From contig NZ_NXIF01000038.1 of the NCBI RefSeq assembly GCF_002837275.1, positions 1-64,000 on the forward strand: a DNA stretch of 64,000 nt, written 5' to 3'. A program made the translations under genes and the position numbers. This stretch comes from Malaciobacter halophilus (GTDB lineage Bacteria > Campylobacterota > Campylobacteria > Campylobacterales > Arcobacteraceae). The notes under the pieces were generated by a model. It was not told the origin of the DNA. It worked only from the letters and a program-made list of their open reading frames with translations, and made no database searches. This document shows positions 26,051-34,340 of the stretch, piece after piece. Numbering within the stretch: position 1 is the stretch's first letter; each line of letters begins with the position of its first letter.

Positions 26051-27419
26051 TAAACATCCACAAAATGCAAAAGAGTTTGTTGCAAATGATGAAAGAATGC
26101 ATTGGCATGACCAAGCTTTATGGTTTGTAAGAGAGAAAAGAGATAAGGCAACTAAATCTATTCCTGAGTGGGAACAAATAAGAGAGTATGCAAATAGTAT
26201 CAAAACTCATACAATGGCAAATCTTGATAAATATTTATTAGAGTTTGAAAAAAATGCTACAAACAAAGGAATAACTGTTCATTGGGCAAAAGATGCGCAA
26301 GAACATAATGAGATTATGTATAAAATCTTATCAAAAAACAGTGTTAAAAAAGTAGTAAAATCAAAATCTATGTTAACTGAGGAGTGCCACTTAAATCCTT
26401 TTTTAGAAGAAAAAGGAATAGAAGTTGTTGATTCAGATTTAGGAGAAAGAATTGTTCAACTGAGAAAAGAGCCACCTTCTCATATAGTTTTACCTGCAAT
26501 ACATTTGAAAAAGCAAGATGTTTCTGATACTTTTCATGAAAAAATGGGAACACAAAAAGGTAATTATGACCCTACTTATCTAACAAGAGCTGCAAGAGCT
26601 GATTTAAGACAAAAGTTTTTAGATGCAGATGCAGGAATTACGGGAGTTAATTTTGCAATTGCAGATACAGGAGCAGTTGTAGTTTGCACAAATGAGGGTA
26701 ATGCTGATATGGGTGCAAATTTACCAAAACTTCATATTGCTTCTATGGGAATAGAAAAAGTTATTCCAAGATTAGAAGATTTAGGAGTATTTACAAGATT
26801 ACTTGCAAGAAGTGCCACAGGACAAGCTATTACTTCATATACATCTCATTTTGCTGGGCCAGTTGAGGGTGGACAGATGCATATTATAATTGTAGATAAC
26901 AAACGAACACCTTTTTTACAGTCTCAAAAGTATCAAAAAGCATTAAACTGTATTAGATGTGGAGCATGTATGAATACTTGTCCTATTTATAGAAGAAGTG
27001 GAGGGCATTCATATGAGTATGTTATTCCAGGACCTATTGGTTCAACTTTAGGAACATTTAGAGACCCTAAGAAACATAAAACTCTATCATTTGCTTGTAC
27101 TTTATGTGGTTCTTGTTCTCATGTTTGTCCTGTAAAAATTGATTTGGATTCACAACTGTATAATCATAGACAAGATTTAACAGCACAAGATATTATTGAT
27201 TCTAAAAAGAAGTTTGCAATGAAAGCAACATCTTGGCTAATGTCTCATCCTTTATTATTTGATATTGCAGGAAAAGTAGCAAGAAAAATAGTTCCTATTC
27301 TTCCAAAATCATTTATTTATAATAAAGCAAATGTTTGGGGAAAACAAAGAGATTTACCACCAATGCCAAAAAATAGCTTTAAAGAGTTATATAAAAAAGG
27401 ATTAGAAGATGACAAGTAA
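26043..27419 (+). CDS. lutB: L-lactate utilisation Fe-S protein LutB
   Basis: LutB is the ferredoxin-like electron-transfer subunit. The 458-aa protein has an LUD domain (about 60-290) and two 4Fe-4S motifs, CIRCGACMNTCP (from about 303) and CTLCGSCSHVCP (from about 353). The ATG at 26043, which has an upstream GGAG, is preferred over an ATG at 26019 lying inside lutA. It overlaps lutC by 11 bases. Confidence 0.93.
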   Translation: MSNKHPQNAKEFVANDERMHWHDQALWFVREKRDKATKSIPEWEQIREYANSIKTHTMANLDKYLLEFEKNATNKGITVHWAKDAQEHNEIMYKILSKNSVKKVVKSKSMLTEECHLNPFLEEKGIEVVDSDLGERIVQLRKEPPSHIVLPAIHLKKQDVSDTFHEKMGTQKGNYDPTYLTRAARADLRQKFLDADAGITGVNFAIADTGAVVVCTNEGNADMGANLPKLHIASMGIEKVIPRLEDLGVFTRLLARSATGQAITSYTSHFAGPVEGGQMHIIIVDNKRTPFLQSQKYQKALNCIRCGACMNTCPIYRRSGGHSYEYVIPGPIGSTLGTFRDPKKHKTLSFACTLCGSCSHVCPVKIDLDSQLYNHRQDLTAQDIIDSKKKFAMKATSWLMSHPLLFDIAGKVARKIVPILPKSFIYNKANVWGKQRDLPPMPKNSFKELYKKGLEDDK

Positions 27420-27993
27420 AGAGCAAATTCTAGCTAAAATTAAACAAAATAATGTTGTAAAAGATATGCCTCTTCCATCTTATGATAACTTTGGAATTAC
27501 ATTTGAAGATAAGTTTCATATGTTTTCTCAAATGCTTGAAAATGTTGGAGGAAAAGCCTTAGATATAAAAAAAGAAGATTTAGACCAAACAATTAAAGAG
27601 CTTTATCCTGAAGCAAAAATAGTAGCTACAAATGTTGAAACTTGTTCTTTAGGAACATTTGATGCAAATGCACAAGAGGATGTACATAATTTAAAAGATA
27701 TTGATTTATGTATTGTAAAAGGAAATTTTGCCGTTGCAGAAAATGGTGCTGTATGGCTGAAAAATAAACAAAATAGACATAGAGGTTTATATTTTATTTC
27801 TGAAAATATTGTTATTGTAGTAAAAAAAGAGGATATTTTAAATAATATGCACGAAGCATATGAAAAGTTATCTTTTGATGAATCTGGTTATGGAGTGTTT
27901 GTTAGTGGACCTTCAAAAACTGCAGATATTGAACAATCTTTAGTAATTGGAGCACATGGACCAAAATCAGGATATGTAATTTTTATTTCATAA
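27409..27993 (+). CDS. lutC: L-lactate utilisation protein LutC
   Basis: A 194-aa LUD-domain (DUF162) protein, third component of LutABC. Conserved features include AVAENGAVWLKN and the C-terminal VSGPSKTADIEQSLVIGAHGPK. Together with lutA and lutB this gives the complete L-lactate oxidation unit, also found in Campylobacter jejuni. It ends just before the promoter of a two-component system that likely senses the carbon source. Confidence 0.92.
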   Translation: MTSKEQILAKIKQNNVVKDMPLPSYDNFGITFEDKFHMFSQMLENVGGKALDIKKEDLDQTIKELYPEAKIVATNVETCSLGTFDANAQEDVHNLKDIDLCIVKGNFAVAENGAVWLKNKQNRHRGLYFISENIVIVVKKEDILNNMHEAYEKLSFDESGYGVFVSGPSKTADIEQSLVIGAHGPKSGYVIFIS

Positions 27994-27996
27994 TGA

Positions 27997-28002
27997 TATA
28001 AT
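27997..28002 (+). promoter_or_regulatory. Candidate -10 of the sensor kinase/regulator pair
   Basis: A perfect TATAAT begins just after the lutC stop and 22 bases before the TTG start of the kinase gene. It would give the two-component genes their own expression besides read-through from lutABC. Confidence 0.45.
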
Positions 28003-28023
28003 ATAGGCTTAAAGGATTATATT

Positions 28024-30207
28024 TTGAGAAAGATATTAGTTTTAAGCCTATTATTACTTACATATTTATTTTCACAAGAGCCTTCAAAAGAGGTTTTGCT
28101 TTTACACTCTTACCATAAAGGTTATAAATGGAGTGATGATATCTCCAAAGCAATTGAGAATAATTTTAAACCACACTCAAATATAAACTTAACAACAATT
28201 TATATGGATACTAAAAAGGTATCTAATGAAAAATATTTTAAAAAACTTTATAAACAGCAGTTTAAAAATAGAAAATTTGATGTAATTATTGCAAGTGATA
28301 ATTCTGCTTTGGAGTTTTTAGTAGAGTATCAAAAAACACTTTTCCCTAATACTGCAATTCTTTTTTGTGGAATAAACTATTTTGATGAAAAACTTATTGA
28401 AAAAAATGGAATGCGAAAATATATAAGTGGAGTAATTGAACAAGTAGATTTAAAGAAAAACTTTGAACTAATCTCAAAGGTGCATCCAAAGTTAGATAAA
28501 TTGATTATTATAAATGATAGGTCTAAAACAGGGCTTATTATGAAAGATGATTTACAAAAAATCATACCTGAATATGAAGAAAAATTTGAAATTGAGTATA
28601 TTGATGATATGCAAATGAAAGAGTTAAAACAGCATGTATCTAAAACAAGTGATAACACAGCTTTACTTTTTGTACTTCTATTTAAAGATAAAACAGGAAA
28701 ATTTTTTACTTATAAAGAGAGTTTAGAACATATAAAAAGTTTTTCTCATGTACCTATTTATGGCTTATGGGACTTTTATTTAAATTATGGAGTAATAGGA
28801 GGGCTATTAACATCTGCACAAGCACAAGGGGATGCTGTTTCAAAAATGGCATTAGAGGTTTTAAATGGGAAAAAAGTAGATGAGATTCCTATTTTAAAAG
28901 AGTCTCCAAATAGATATATTTTTGATTTTAATGAATTAAAAAAATTTGATATTAAAATAGATAAATATATTGATGAATTTAATATTGTAAATAGACCTTT
29001 CTCTTTTTATCGAAAATATAAACTATTAGTAAATATTACAATTGCAACAATGATTGTTTTTATAGTATTAATTATTTTGATGAAAGCTAATATTAATAGA
29101 AGAAAAAAGCTTCAACGGGATTTATCAAATAGATTAGAGTTTGATAAAGTTCTTCTTGATACTATTCCAAATGCAATTTATTATAAAAATGTTGATGGAA
29201 AGTTTATGGGATGTAATTTAGCTTTTGCAAACTTAATGGGTCTTTCAAAACAAAGTGTTGTTGGAAAAACAGCTTTTGATTTTTTTCCCCATGAAATTGC
29301 AATAAAAAATACAAAAATTGATGAAAAACTATTAAAAACACTTAAAACAGATACCTCAGAAATGGCTTTACATCTTAGTAATCAAGAGATAAAGTATTTT
29401 ATTTTAAATAAAGCAGTATATAAAAATATAGATGGAAGAATTGGTGGAATAGTTTGTATTATGGATGATATAACAGAAAGAGTACAACAAAAACAGTTTT
29501 TAATTCAGCAAAGTAAATTGGCTGAAATGGGAGATATGGTTGCAGCAATTGCTCATCAATGGAATGAGCCATTAGTTGAGTTATCTGCACAAATACAAGA
29601 TATACAAACTTCATACTTGTTAAATGAACTTAAAGATTGCCAAGTTGAAGAGTTTGTAAATGACTCAATGGTTCAAATTAAATATATGTCAAGAACTCTA
29701 AGTGATTTTAGGAATTTTTTAAAACCTTCTACTAAAAAAGTGATTTTTCCTATAAAAAAAGCACTTGATGAAATCAATGAAATTATAGGAAAACAGGTAT
29801 TTTACTCAAATATTAATATGAAATTTAATTATTTAGATGATGAAGAGTTAGTTGTTTATGGATATGAAAATGAGTTTAAACAAGTGTTACTAAACTTAAT
29901 AAATAATGCAAAAACCAAGATAATTGAAAACTCTTTAAAGGAAAATAGTAAAGGAAATATTATAATAAATATCTCAAAATCAAAAGATTATAATAAAATA
30001 GAGATTATTGATGATGGTGGTAAAATAGATGAAAAAATAATCTCTTCAATCTTTGAACCATATTTTACAACAAAAAAGGATGGTACTGGAATAGGTCTTT
30101 ACATGGCAAAAGTAATTGTTGAAGATAAGATGCAAGGTAAAATCAAAGTAAAAAATATTGGAAATAGTGTGGTATTTACAATAAAAGTACCCTATAAAAA
30201 GGATTAA
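28024..30207 (+). CDS. Histidine kinase with periplasmic ABC-type substrate-binding sensor
   Basis: A 727-aa sensor. Signal segment (MRKILVLSLLLLTYLFS), then a periplasmic domain of about 300 residues resembling the ABC-sub-bind fold (EVLLLHSYHKGYKWSDDI; DVIIASDNSALEFLVEY; IYGLWDFYLNYGVIGG), one transmembrane helix (about 332-355), PAS (about 375-490), the H-box AAIAHQWNEPL (His about 510) and an ATPase domain with DGTGIGLYMAK. The start is TTG with AAAGGA upstream. It is followed by its regulator after three bases. Context (lutABC before, TRAP and D-lactate dehydrogenase after) suggests it senses lactate or a related acid, directly or with the binding protein. Inference. Confidence 0.88.
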   Translation: MRKILVLSLLLLTYLFSQEPSKEVLLLHSYHKGYKWSDDISKAIENNFKPHSNINLTTIYMDTKKVSNEKYFKKLYKQQFKNRKFDVIIASDNSALEFLVEYQKTLFPNTAILFCGINYFDEKLIEKNGMRKYISGVIEQVDLKKNFELISKVHPKLDKLIIINDRSKTGLIMKDDLQKIIPEYEEKFEIEYIDDMQMKELKQHVSKTSDNTALLFVLLFKDKTGKFFTYKESLEHIKSFSHVPIYGLWDFYLNYGVIGGLLTSAQAQGDAVSKMALEVLNGKKVDEIPILKESPNRYIFDFNELKKFDIKIDKYIDEFNIVNRPFSFYRKYKLLVNITIATMIVFIVLIILMKANINRRKKLQRDLSNRLEFDKVLLDTIPNAIYYKNVDGKFMGCNLAFANLMGLSKQSVVGKTAFDFFPHEIAIKNTKIDEKLLKTLKTDTSEMALHLSNQEIKYFILNKAVYKNIDGRIGGIVCIMDDITERVQQKQFLIQQSKLAEMGDMVAAIAHQWNEPLVELSAQIQDIQTSYLLNELKDCQVEEFVNDSMVQIKYMSRTLSDFRNFLKPSTKKVIFPIKKALDEINEIIGKQVFYSNINMKFNYLDDEELVVYGYENEFKQVLLNLINNAKTKIIENSLKENSKGNIIINISKSKDYNKIEIIDDGGKIDEKIISSIFEPYFTTKKDGTGIGLYMAKVIVEDKMQGKIKVKNIGNSVVFTIKVPYKKD

Positions 30208-30210
30208 TGT

Positions 30211-30855
30211 ATGAATATATTGCTTTTAGAAGATAATAAAAAGTTAAATCAAACAATTACTAAAAGATTAAAATTAAAAGGGTATAAAGTTGATTCTTAT
30301 CTTGATGGAAATGAGGCTTTTAACAGTATAACAGAAGGTTTTAGCTGTTTTATCCTTGATATTAATGTTCCAAATATTGATGGTATAAAAATACTTAAAA
30401 AAATTAGAGAGTTTTATGATGAGGTACCAGTAATAATTATAAGTGCATCTACAGAGTTAGAAGTAATTAAAGAGTCTTATGCTTTTGGCTGTAATGATTA
30501 TTTAAAAAAACCTTTTTTTATTGATGAACTTGAGATAAAAGTACAAAGATTATGTCAAATAAAAAATGATTTAATCTATTTTGATGGTAACTGTTATTTT
30601 GACTATAAATCTTCAGTTGTATTTATAAATAATGAAGAACAGCGACTTACAAAAAAAGAGCGATTACTTATGAATCTATTTTTAACGAAAAGAAATCAAG
30701 TTTTATCATATGACACAATCCAAAATTATGTTTGGGAAGGAAGTTTTGCTTCACTTGAATCAATAAGAAGTTTAATAAGACGCCTAAGAAAGGCTCTTTC
30801 AAATAGATATATTGAAACTGTTGTTGATACAGGTTATATCTTTAAGAGTACATAA
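30211..30855 (+). CDS. OmpR-family response regulator of the lactate/TRAP module
   Basis: A 214-aa regulator with receiver domain (acidic EDN at about 7-9; phospho-Asp in FILDINVPNIDG; Ser in IISAS; Lys in LKKPF) and a C-terminal winged-helix DNA-binding domain (RLTKKERLLMNLFL to the end). Pairs with the kinase just upstream. Directly after the gene come two perfect 10-bp direct repeats with 11-bp period at the TRAP promoter, its probable target. Confidence 0.9.
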   Translation: MNILLLEDNKKLNQTITKRLKLKGYKVDSYLDGNEAFNSITEGFSCFILDINVPNIDGIKILKKIREFYDEVPVIIISASTELEVIKESYAFGCNDYLKKPFFIDELEIKVQRLCQIKNDLIYFDGNCYFDYKSSVVFINNEEQRLTKKERLLMNLFLTKRNQVLSYDTIQNYVWEGSFASLESIRSLIRRLRKALSNRYIETVVDTGYIFKST

Positions 30856-30877
30856 AAATTACATAATAATTTCAAAA

Positions 30878-30910
30878 TATCATATCATTATCATATCAAG
30901 TAGTTACAAT
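30878..30910 (+). promoter_or_regulatory. Tandem 11-bp-period repeats and -10 before the TRAP binding-protein gene
   Basis: TATCATATCA occurs at 30878-30887 and again, identical, at 30889-30898. The period of 11 bp is one helical turn, as in OmpR/PhoB boxes. A -10-like TACAAT follows at 30905-30910, so the repeats cover the -35 position. The adjacent OmpR-type regulator is the obvious candidate to bind it. Confidence 0.65.
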
Positions 30911-30940
30911 TTGTGTCAATACAACATAAAAGGAGATGTT

Positions 30941-32011
30941 ATGATGTTAAAAAAGACAACTAAGTTACTTGTTGCTTCTGCGCTAGTTGCGGGACTAAGC
31001 ACAGCAGCATTTGCGAAAGATAGAGTATATAAGTGGAAATTGGCAACTACTTGGGGTTCAACTCTATCTCCATTTATTGATGCACCTAAAAATATGGCAA
31101 AACTTGCAAAAGAGATGTCAAATGGTAGATTAGATATTAGAGTTGATGCTTCTAATAAACATAAAGCTCCATTTGGAATTTTAGATATGGTAAAAGGTGG
31201 TCAGTATGAAATGGGTCACTCAGCTTCTTACTACTGGAAAGGTAAAGATATTAATACTTTACCATTTACAACTATGCCATTTGGTATGACTGCACCTGAA
31301 CAATATGCATGGTTTTATTATGGTGGTGGTTTAGAATTGATGCAAAAAGCATACAAAAGACATAAAGTACTATCTTTTCCAGGTGGAAACTCAGGAAATC
31401 AAATGGGTGGATGGTTTAGAAAAGAGATTAATTCGCTTGAGGACTTAAAAGGTCTTAAAATGAGAATTCCAGGTTTTGCTGGTGAAGTTATGGCAAAATT
31501 AGGTTTAGCCGTTACAAATATCCCATCAGGAGAACTTTATACATCTCTTGAAAGAGGAACTATTGATGCACTAGAGTGGGTTGGACCTGGTATGGATATT
31601 AAAATGGGATTCCATAAAATTGCTCCTTACTACTATACAGGTTGGCATGAGCCAGCAACTGAGTTACAATTTTTAGTAAATCAAAGACAATTTAAAAGAT
31701 TACCAAAAGATTTACAAAAAATCTTAGTTACAGCAATGAGAGTTGCAGCATATGATATGTATATTCAAAATTATCATATGAGTGCAGATGCTTGGTCTAA
31801 AATTGCAACTGATTATCCAAATATCAAAATTAAAACTTTCCCTAAAGAAGTTATGGATGCTATGAAAAAGGCAAATGATGAACTTTTAGTTGAAAAAGCA
31901 AAAGAGAGCCCATTATTAAAAGAGGTTTTAGATTCACAAAAAGCTTATATGAAAAAAGCAAGAGAGTGGACTAAAATGTCTGATTATAAGTACTTAAAAG
32001 ATAATTTATAA
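30941..32011 (+). CDS. dctP: TRAP transporter substrate-binding protein (DctP/TakP, likely lactate or 2-keto acid)
   Basis: A 356-aa periplasmic protein with signal peptide ending AFA. It has the TakP/TTHA0766-like features LKMRIPGFAGE (carboxylate-binding Arg), LERGTIDALEWVGP and YYYTGWHEPA. Related proteins with known ligands bind 2-keto acids or lactate, which fits the flanking lactate genes. The ATG at 30941 is chosen because AGGAG precedes it; the open frame extends further upstream into the regulator gene but has no site there. A strong terminator separates it from the membrane subunits, so the binding protein can be made in excess. Confidence 0.9.
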   Translation: MMLKKTTKLLVASALVAGLSTAAFAKDRVYKWKLATTWGSTLSPFIDAPKNMAKLAKEMSNGRLDIRVDASNKHKAPFGILDMVKGGQYEMGHSASYYWKGKDINTLPFTTMPFGMTAPEQYAWFYYGGGLELMQKAYKRHKVLSFPGGNSGNQMGGWFRKEINSLEDLKGLKMRIPGFAGEVMAKLGLAVTNIPSGELYTSLERGTIDALEWVGPGMDIKMGFHKIAPYYYTGWHEPATELQFLVNQRQFKRLPKDLQKILVTAMRVAAYDMYIQNYHMSADAWSKIATDYPNIKIKTFPKEVMDAMKKANDELLVEKAKESPLLKEVLDSQKAYMKKAREWTKMSDYKYLKDNL

Positions 32012-32045
32012 AATTACTTAATTACACACTAATTTGTAATAGTTT

Positions 32046-32074
32046 AAAATAGCCCTTTTAGGGCTATTTTTTTT
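32046..32074 (+). terminator. Strong intrinsic terminator between dctP and dctQM
   Basis: AAAATAGCCCT and its exact complement form an 11-bp stem with a TTT loop, followed by TTTTC. It is expected to stop most transcripts after dctP. Confidence 0.85.
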
Positions 32075-32088
32075 CTTTTATAGGGTTT

Positions 32089-32094
32089 TATAAT
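32089..32094 (+). promoter_or_regulatory. Candidate separate -10 for dctQM
   Basis: TATAAT preceded by TAGGGTTT occurs just after the terminator, 68 bases before the dctQ ATG. It could give dctQM a second promoter. Confidence 0.35.
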
Positions 32095-32161
32095 ATGAAT
32101 TAATTAAGTGTAAAACTTACATTTACTTAACTCATTTGAGAGAGTAAACAAAAAGGATTTT

Positions 32162-32746
32162 ATGATGCTTTTAAAACTAGAAAAGGGTTTTGATAAGTTT
32201 GCAAATATCATCGGATATTTTACAGCAATTGTACTTGTATTGATGATATTAAATGTATTTTATGATGTTATTATGAGATACTTTTTTAAGTCAGGTAGCA
32301 TTGCTATGCAAGAGATGGAGTGGCATCTTTTTTCAGTAGTAATACTTTTTGGTGTATCTTATACACTTAAAGAAGATGGTCATGTTAGAGTTGATTTGAT
32401 ATATGATAGATTAAAATCAAAAAAGAAAGCTATGATTAATATGATAGGTGCACTTACTTTTATTTTGCCTATCTCTTTATTAGTTATATTCTCTTCTATT
32501 GGTTTTGCACAAGAGGCTTTTGAATTTAATGAAATTTCTGGTGACCCAGGTGGATTAACACATAGATGGATTATTAAAGCAATGATTCCTCTATCTTTTA
32601 CTTTTTTAATTATAACAACGGTTGGTTTTTTTATAAGAAATTTAAATATTTATTTAGGTTTACATGAGTACGAAGACCATTCAATAGCACATGAAGCACA
32701 AATGTATAAAGAGCAAATAAGTAAAAAAATGCAAGGGGATAAATAA
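32162..32746 (+). CDS. dctQ: TRAP transporter small membrane subunit DctQ
   Basis: A 194-aa protein with four predicted membrane helices (about 18-38, 55-75, 92-112, 137-158) and the DctQ pattern QEMEWHLFSVVILFGVSYTLKEDGHVRVDLIYDRL. DctQ helps couple the periplasmic binding protein to the large subunit. It ends with a charged tail and its stop shares a base with the dctM start. Confidence 0.92.
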   Translation: MMLLKLEKGFDKFANIIGYFTAIVLVLMILNVFYDVIMRYFFKSGSIAMQEMEWHLFSVVILFGVSYTLKEDGHVRVDLIYDRLKSKKKAMINMIGALTFILPISLLVIFSSIGFAQEAFEFNEISGDPGGLTHRWIIKAMIPLSFTFLIITTVGFFIRNLNIYLGLHEYEDHSIAHEAQMYKEQISKKMQGDK

Positions 32747-34119
32747 TGATTGGTATAATAATGTTTTTTACAGCACTATTTATGCTGTTAATTGGATTCC
32801 CTGTTGCTTTTACATTTGGTGCAGTTTCTGTATTTTTTGGAATAGTTGCTGGTATTGTTGAGATATATACATATGCTGATGCTAGTATGGGTATTACGGC
32901 TATAATCACTGATGGTTTTGCAGAAGGTATGTATATGTTTGATTTTATGCCACATAGGATTTGGTCTATAATGAACAATACTATTTTAATGGCAGTTCCA
33001 ATGTTTATTTTTATGGGAATTGTTCTTCAAAAAACTGGACTTGCAGAAAGATTGCTAGAATCAATGGGCTTTTTATTTGGAGAAATAAGAGGTGGAGTTG
33101 CAATTTCAACTGTATTAGTTGGATCACTACTTGCTGCATCTACTGGTGTAGTTGGTGCTTCAGTTGTTGCAATGGGTGTTATCTCTCTTCCTGTTATGCT
33201 TAAGTATAAATATAATACAGAGTTAGCAACAGGAACAATTTGTGCTTCTGGAACATTAGGGCAAATTATTCCTCCTTCAATTGTATTAATTATCTTAGGA
33301 GATGTTTTTCAAGTTCCAGTAGGAGATTTATTTAAAGCAGCAATTTGGCCAGGTTTAACTTTAGTTGCAGCTTATATTCTTTTTATTTTAGTTGTTGCTT
33401 TTATAAGAAAAGATATGGCACCTGCAATTCCAGCAGACCCAAGCAGAGGAAGAAAATCTAAACAAGTAGTAAGAGCACTAATTGATATTATTCCATCTTT
33501 AACACTAATTATCTTAGTTTTAGGTTCAATTTTTGCAGGTATAGCAACTCCAACTGAGTCTTCAGCTGTGGGATGTTTAGGAGCTATTGTATTAAGTTTT
33601 ATGTATAGAAGTTTTTCATTTAGTATGGTAAAAGCTGCGGCTTTGGAATCTGTAAAAATTACTTCAATGGTATTTGCAATTTTAATAGGTGCAACTGCTT
33701 TTTCAATGGTATTTACTTATACAGGTGGTGATGAGTTAGTTGAGCACTTTATGATGAGTTTACCAGGCGATGAAAAATGGGGATTTATTATCTTTACAAT
33801 GATTGCAATTTTAATTTTAGGATTCTTTATTGATTTTGTTGAGATTTCTTATATTATTGTTCCAATTTTAGTTCCAATTGCAGCAAATTTAGATATAAAT
33901 CCAGTTTGGTTTGCTATACTTATAGCAATGAATTTACAAACATCATTCTTAACTCCACCCTTTGGCTTCTCACTTTTTTACTTAAAAGGAGTTGTTCCAG
34001 CTACTGTAAGAACGATGCAAATTTATAGAGGTGTACTGCCTTTTATTGCAATACAAATTATTGTATTAGGACTACTTGCAGTATTCCCTGAATTTTTTGG
34101 AATAAATCCAAGTCTTTAG
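32746..34119 (+). CDS. dctM: TRAP transporter large permease DctM
   Basis: The 457-aa sodium-driven permease has about 12 helices and the DctM hallmarks GFPVAFTFG, GGVAISTVLVGSLLAASTGVVGASVVAMG, GTLGQIIPPSIVLIILGD, ATPTESSAVGCLGA and NLQTSFLTPPFGFSLFYLKG. It completes the P-Q-M set. A 28-bp perfect palindrome overlaps its stop codon. Confidence 0.94.
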   Translation: MIGIIMFFTALFMLLIGFPVAFTFGAVSVFFGIVAGIVEIYTYADASMGITAIITDGFAEGMYMFDFMPHRIWSIMNNTILMAVPMFIFMGIVLQKTGLAERLLESMGFLFGEIRGGVAISTVLVGSLLAASTGVVGASVVAMGVISLPVMLKYKYNTELATGTICASGTLGQIIPPSIVLIILGDVFQVPVGDLFKAAIWPGLTLVAAYILFILVVAFIRKDMAPAIPADPSRGRKSKQVVRALIDIIPSLTLIILVLGSIFAGIATPTESSAVGCLGAIVLSFMYRSFSFSMVKAAALESVKITSMVFAILIGATAFSMVFTYTGGDELVEHFMMSLPGDEKWGFIIFTMIAILILGFFIDFVEISYIIVPILVPIAANLDINPVWFAILIAMNLQTSFLTPPFGFSLFYLKGVVPATVRTMQIYRGVLPFIAIQIIVLGLLAVFPEFFGINPSL

Positions 34120-34143
34120 GATAAGAGTTAACTCTTATCCTAA
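34116..34143 (+). terminator. 28-bp perfect palindrome at the end of dctM
   Basis: TTAGGATAAGAGTT is followed without spacer by its exact complement; the dctM stop codon lies inside. It can fold as a hairpin with a GTTAAC tip, but no T-run follows, so it may be a weak terminator, an mRNA-stabilising 3' hairpin or a protein-binding site. Confidence 0.5.
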
Positions 34144-34164
34144 GTATATTTTAGGATGAAGATT

Positions 34165-34284
34165 ATGAGTAAAAAAGATATATTAAAACTTATTGAAAAT
34201 CTTATATTTATTCAATGTGATAAGATGTTCTTTTTTATTGATGACCCCCAACAAAGAATCTACACCGTACCAAGACTTGAATAG
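34165..34284 (+). CDS. Small 39-aa protein between dctM and the D-lactate dehydrogenase
   Basis: ATG at 34165 with AGGA about eight bases upstream opens a 39-codon frame: MSKKDILKLIENLIFIQCD, then a hydrophobic KMFFFIDD segment and a polar PQQRIYTVPRLE end. It is too short for automatic calling. No recognised family. Position within the lactate cluster and the good ribosome site support translation, but it could be chance. Confidence 0.4.
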   Translation: MSKKDILKLIENLIFIQCDKMFFFIDDPQQRIYTVPRLE

Positions 34285-34340
34285 TTACTTTTTTGATTTT
34301 AATATAAATATTGCAAATAGAATAAAATTAAGGATTAAAA

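Noticed and set aside
34100-34160. Riboswitch or attenuator between dctM and dld
   Set aside because: Only a simple palindrome is present; no conserved aptamer-like structure is visible.
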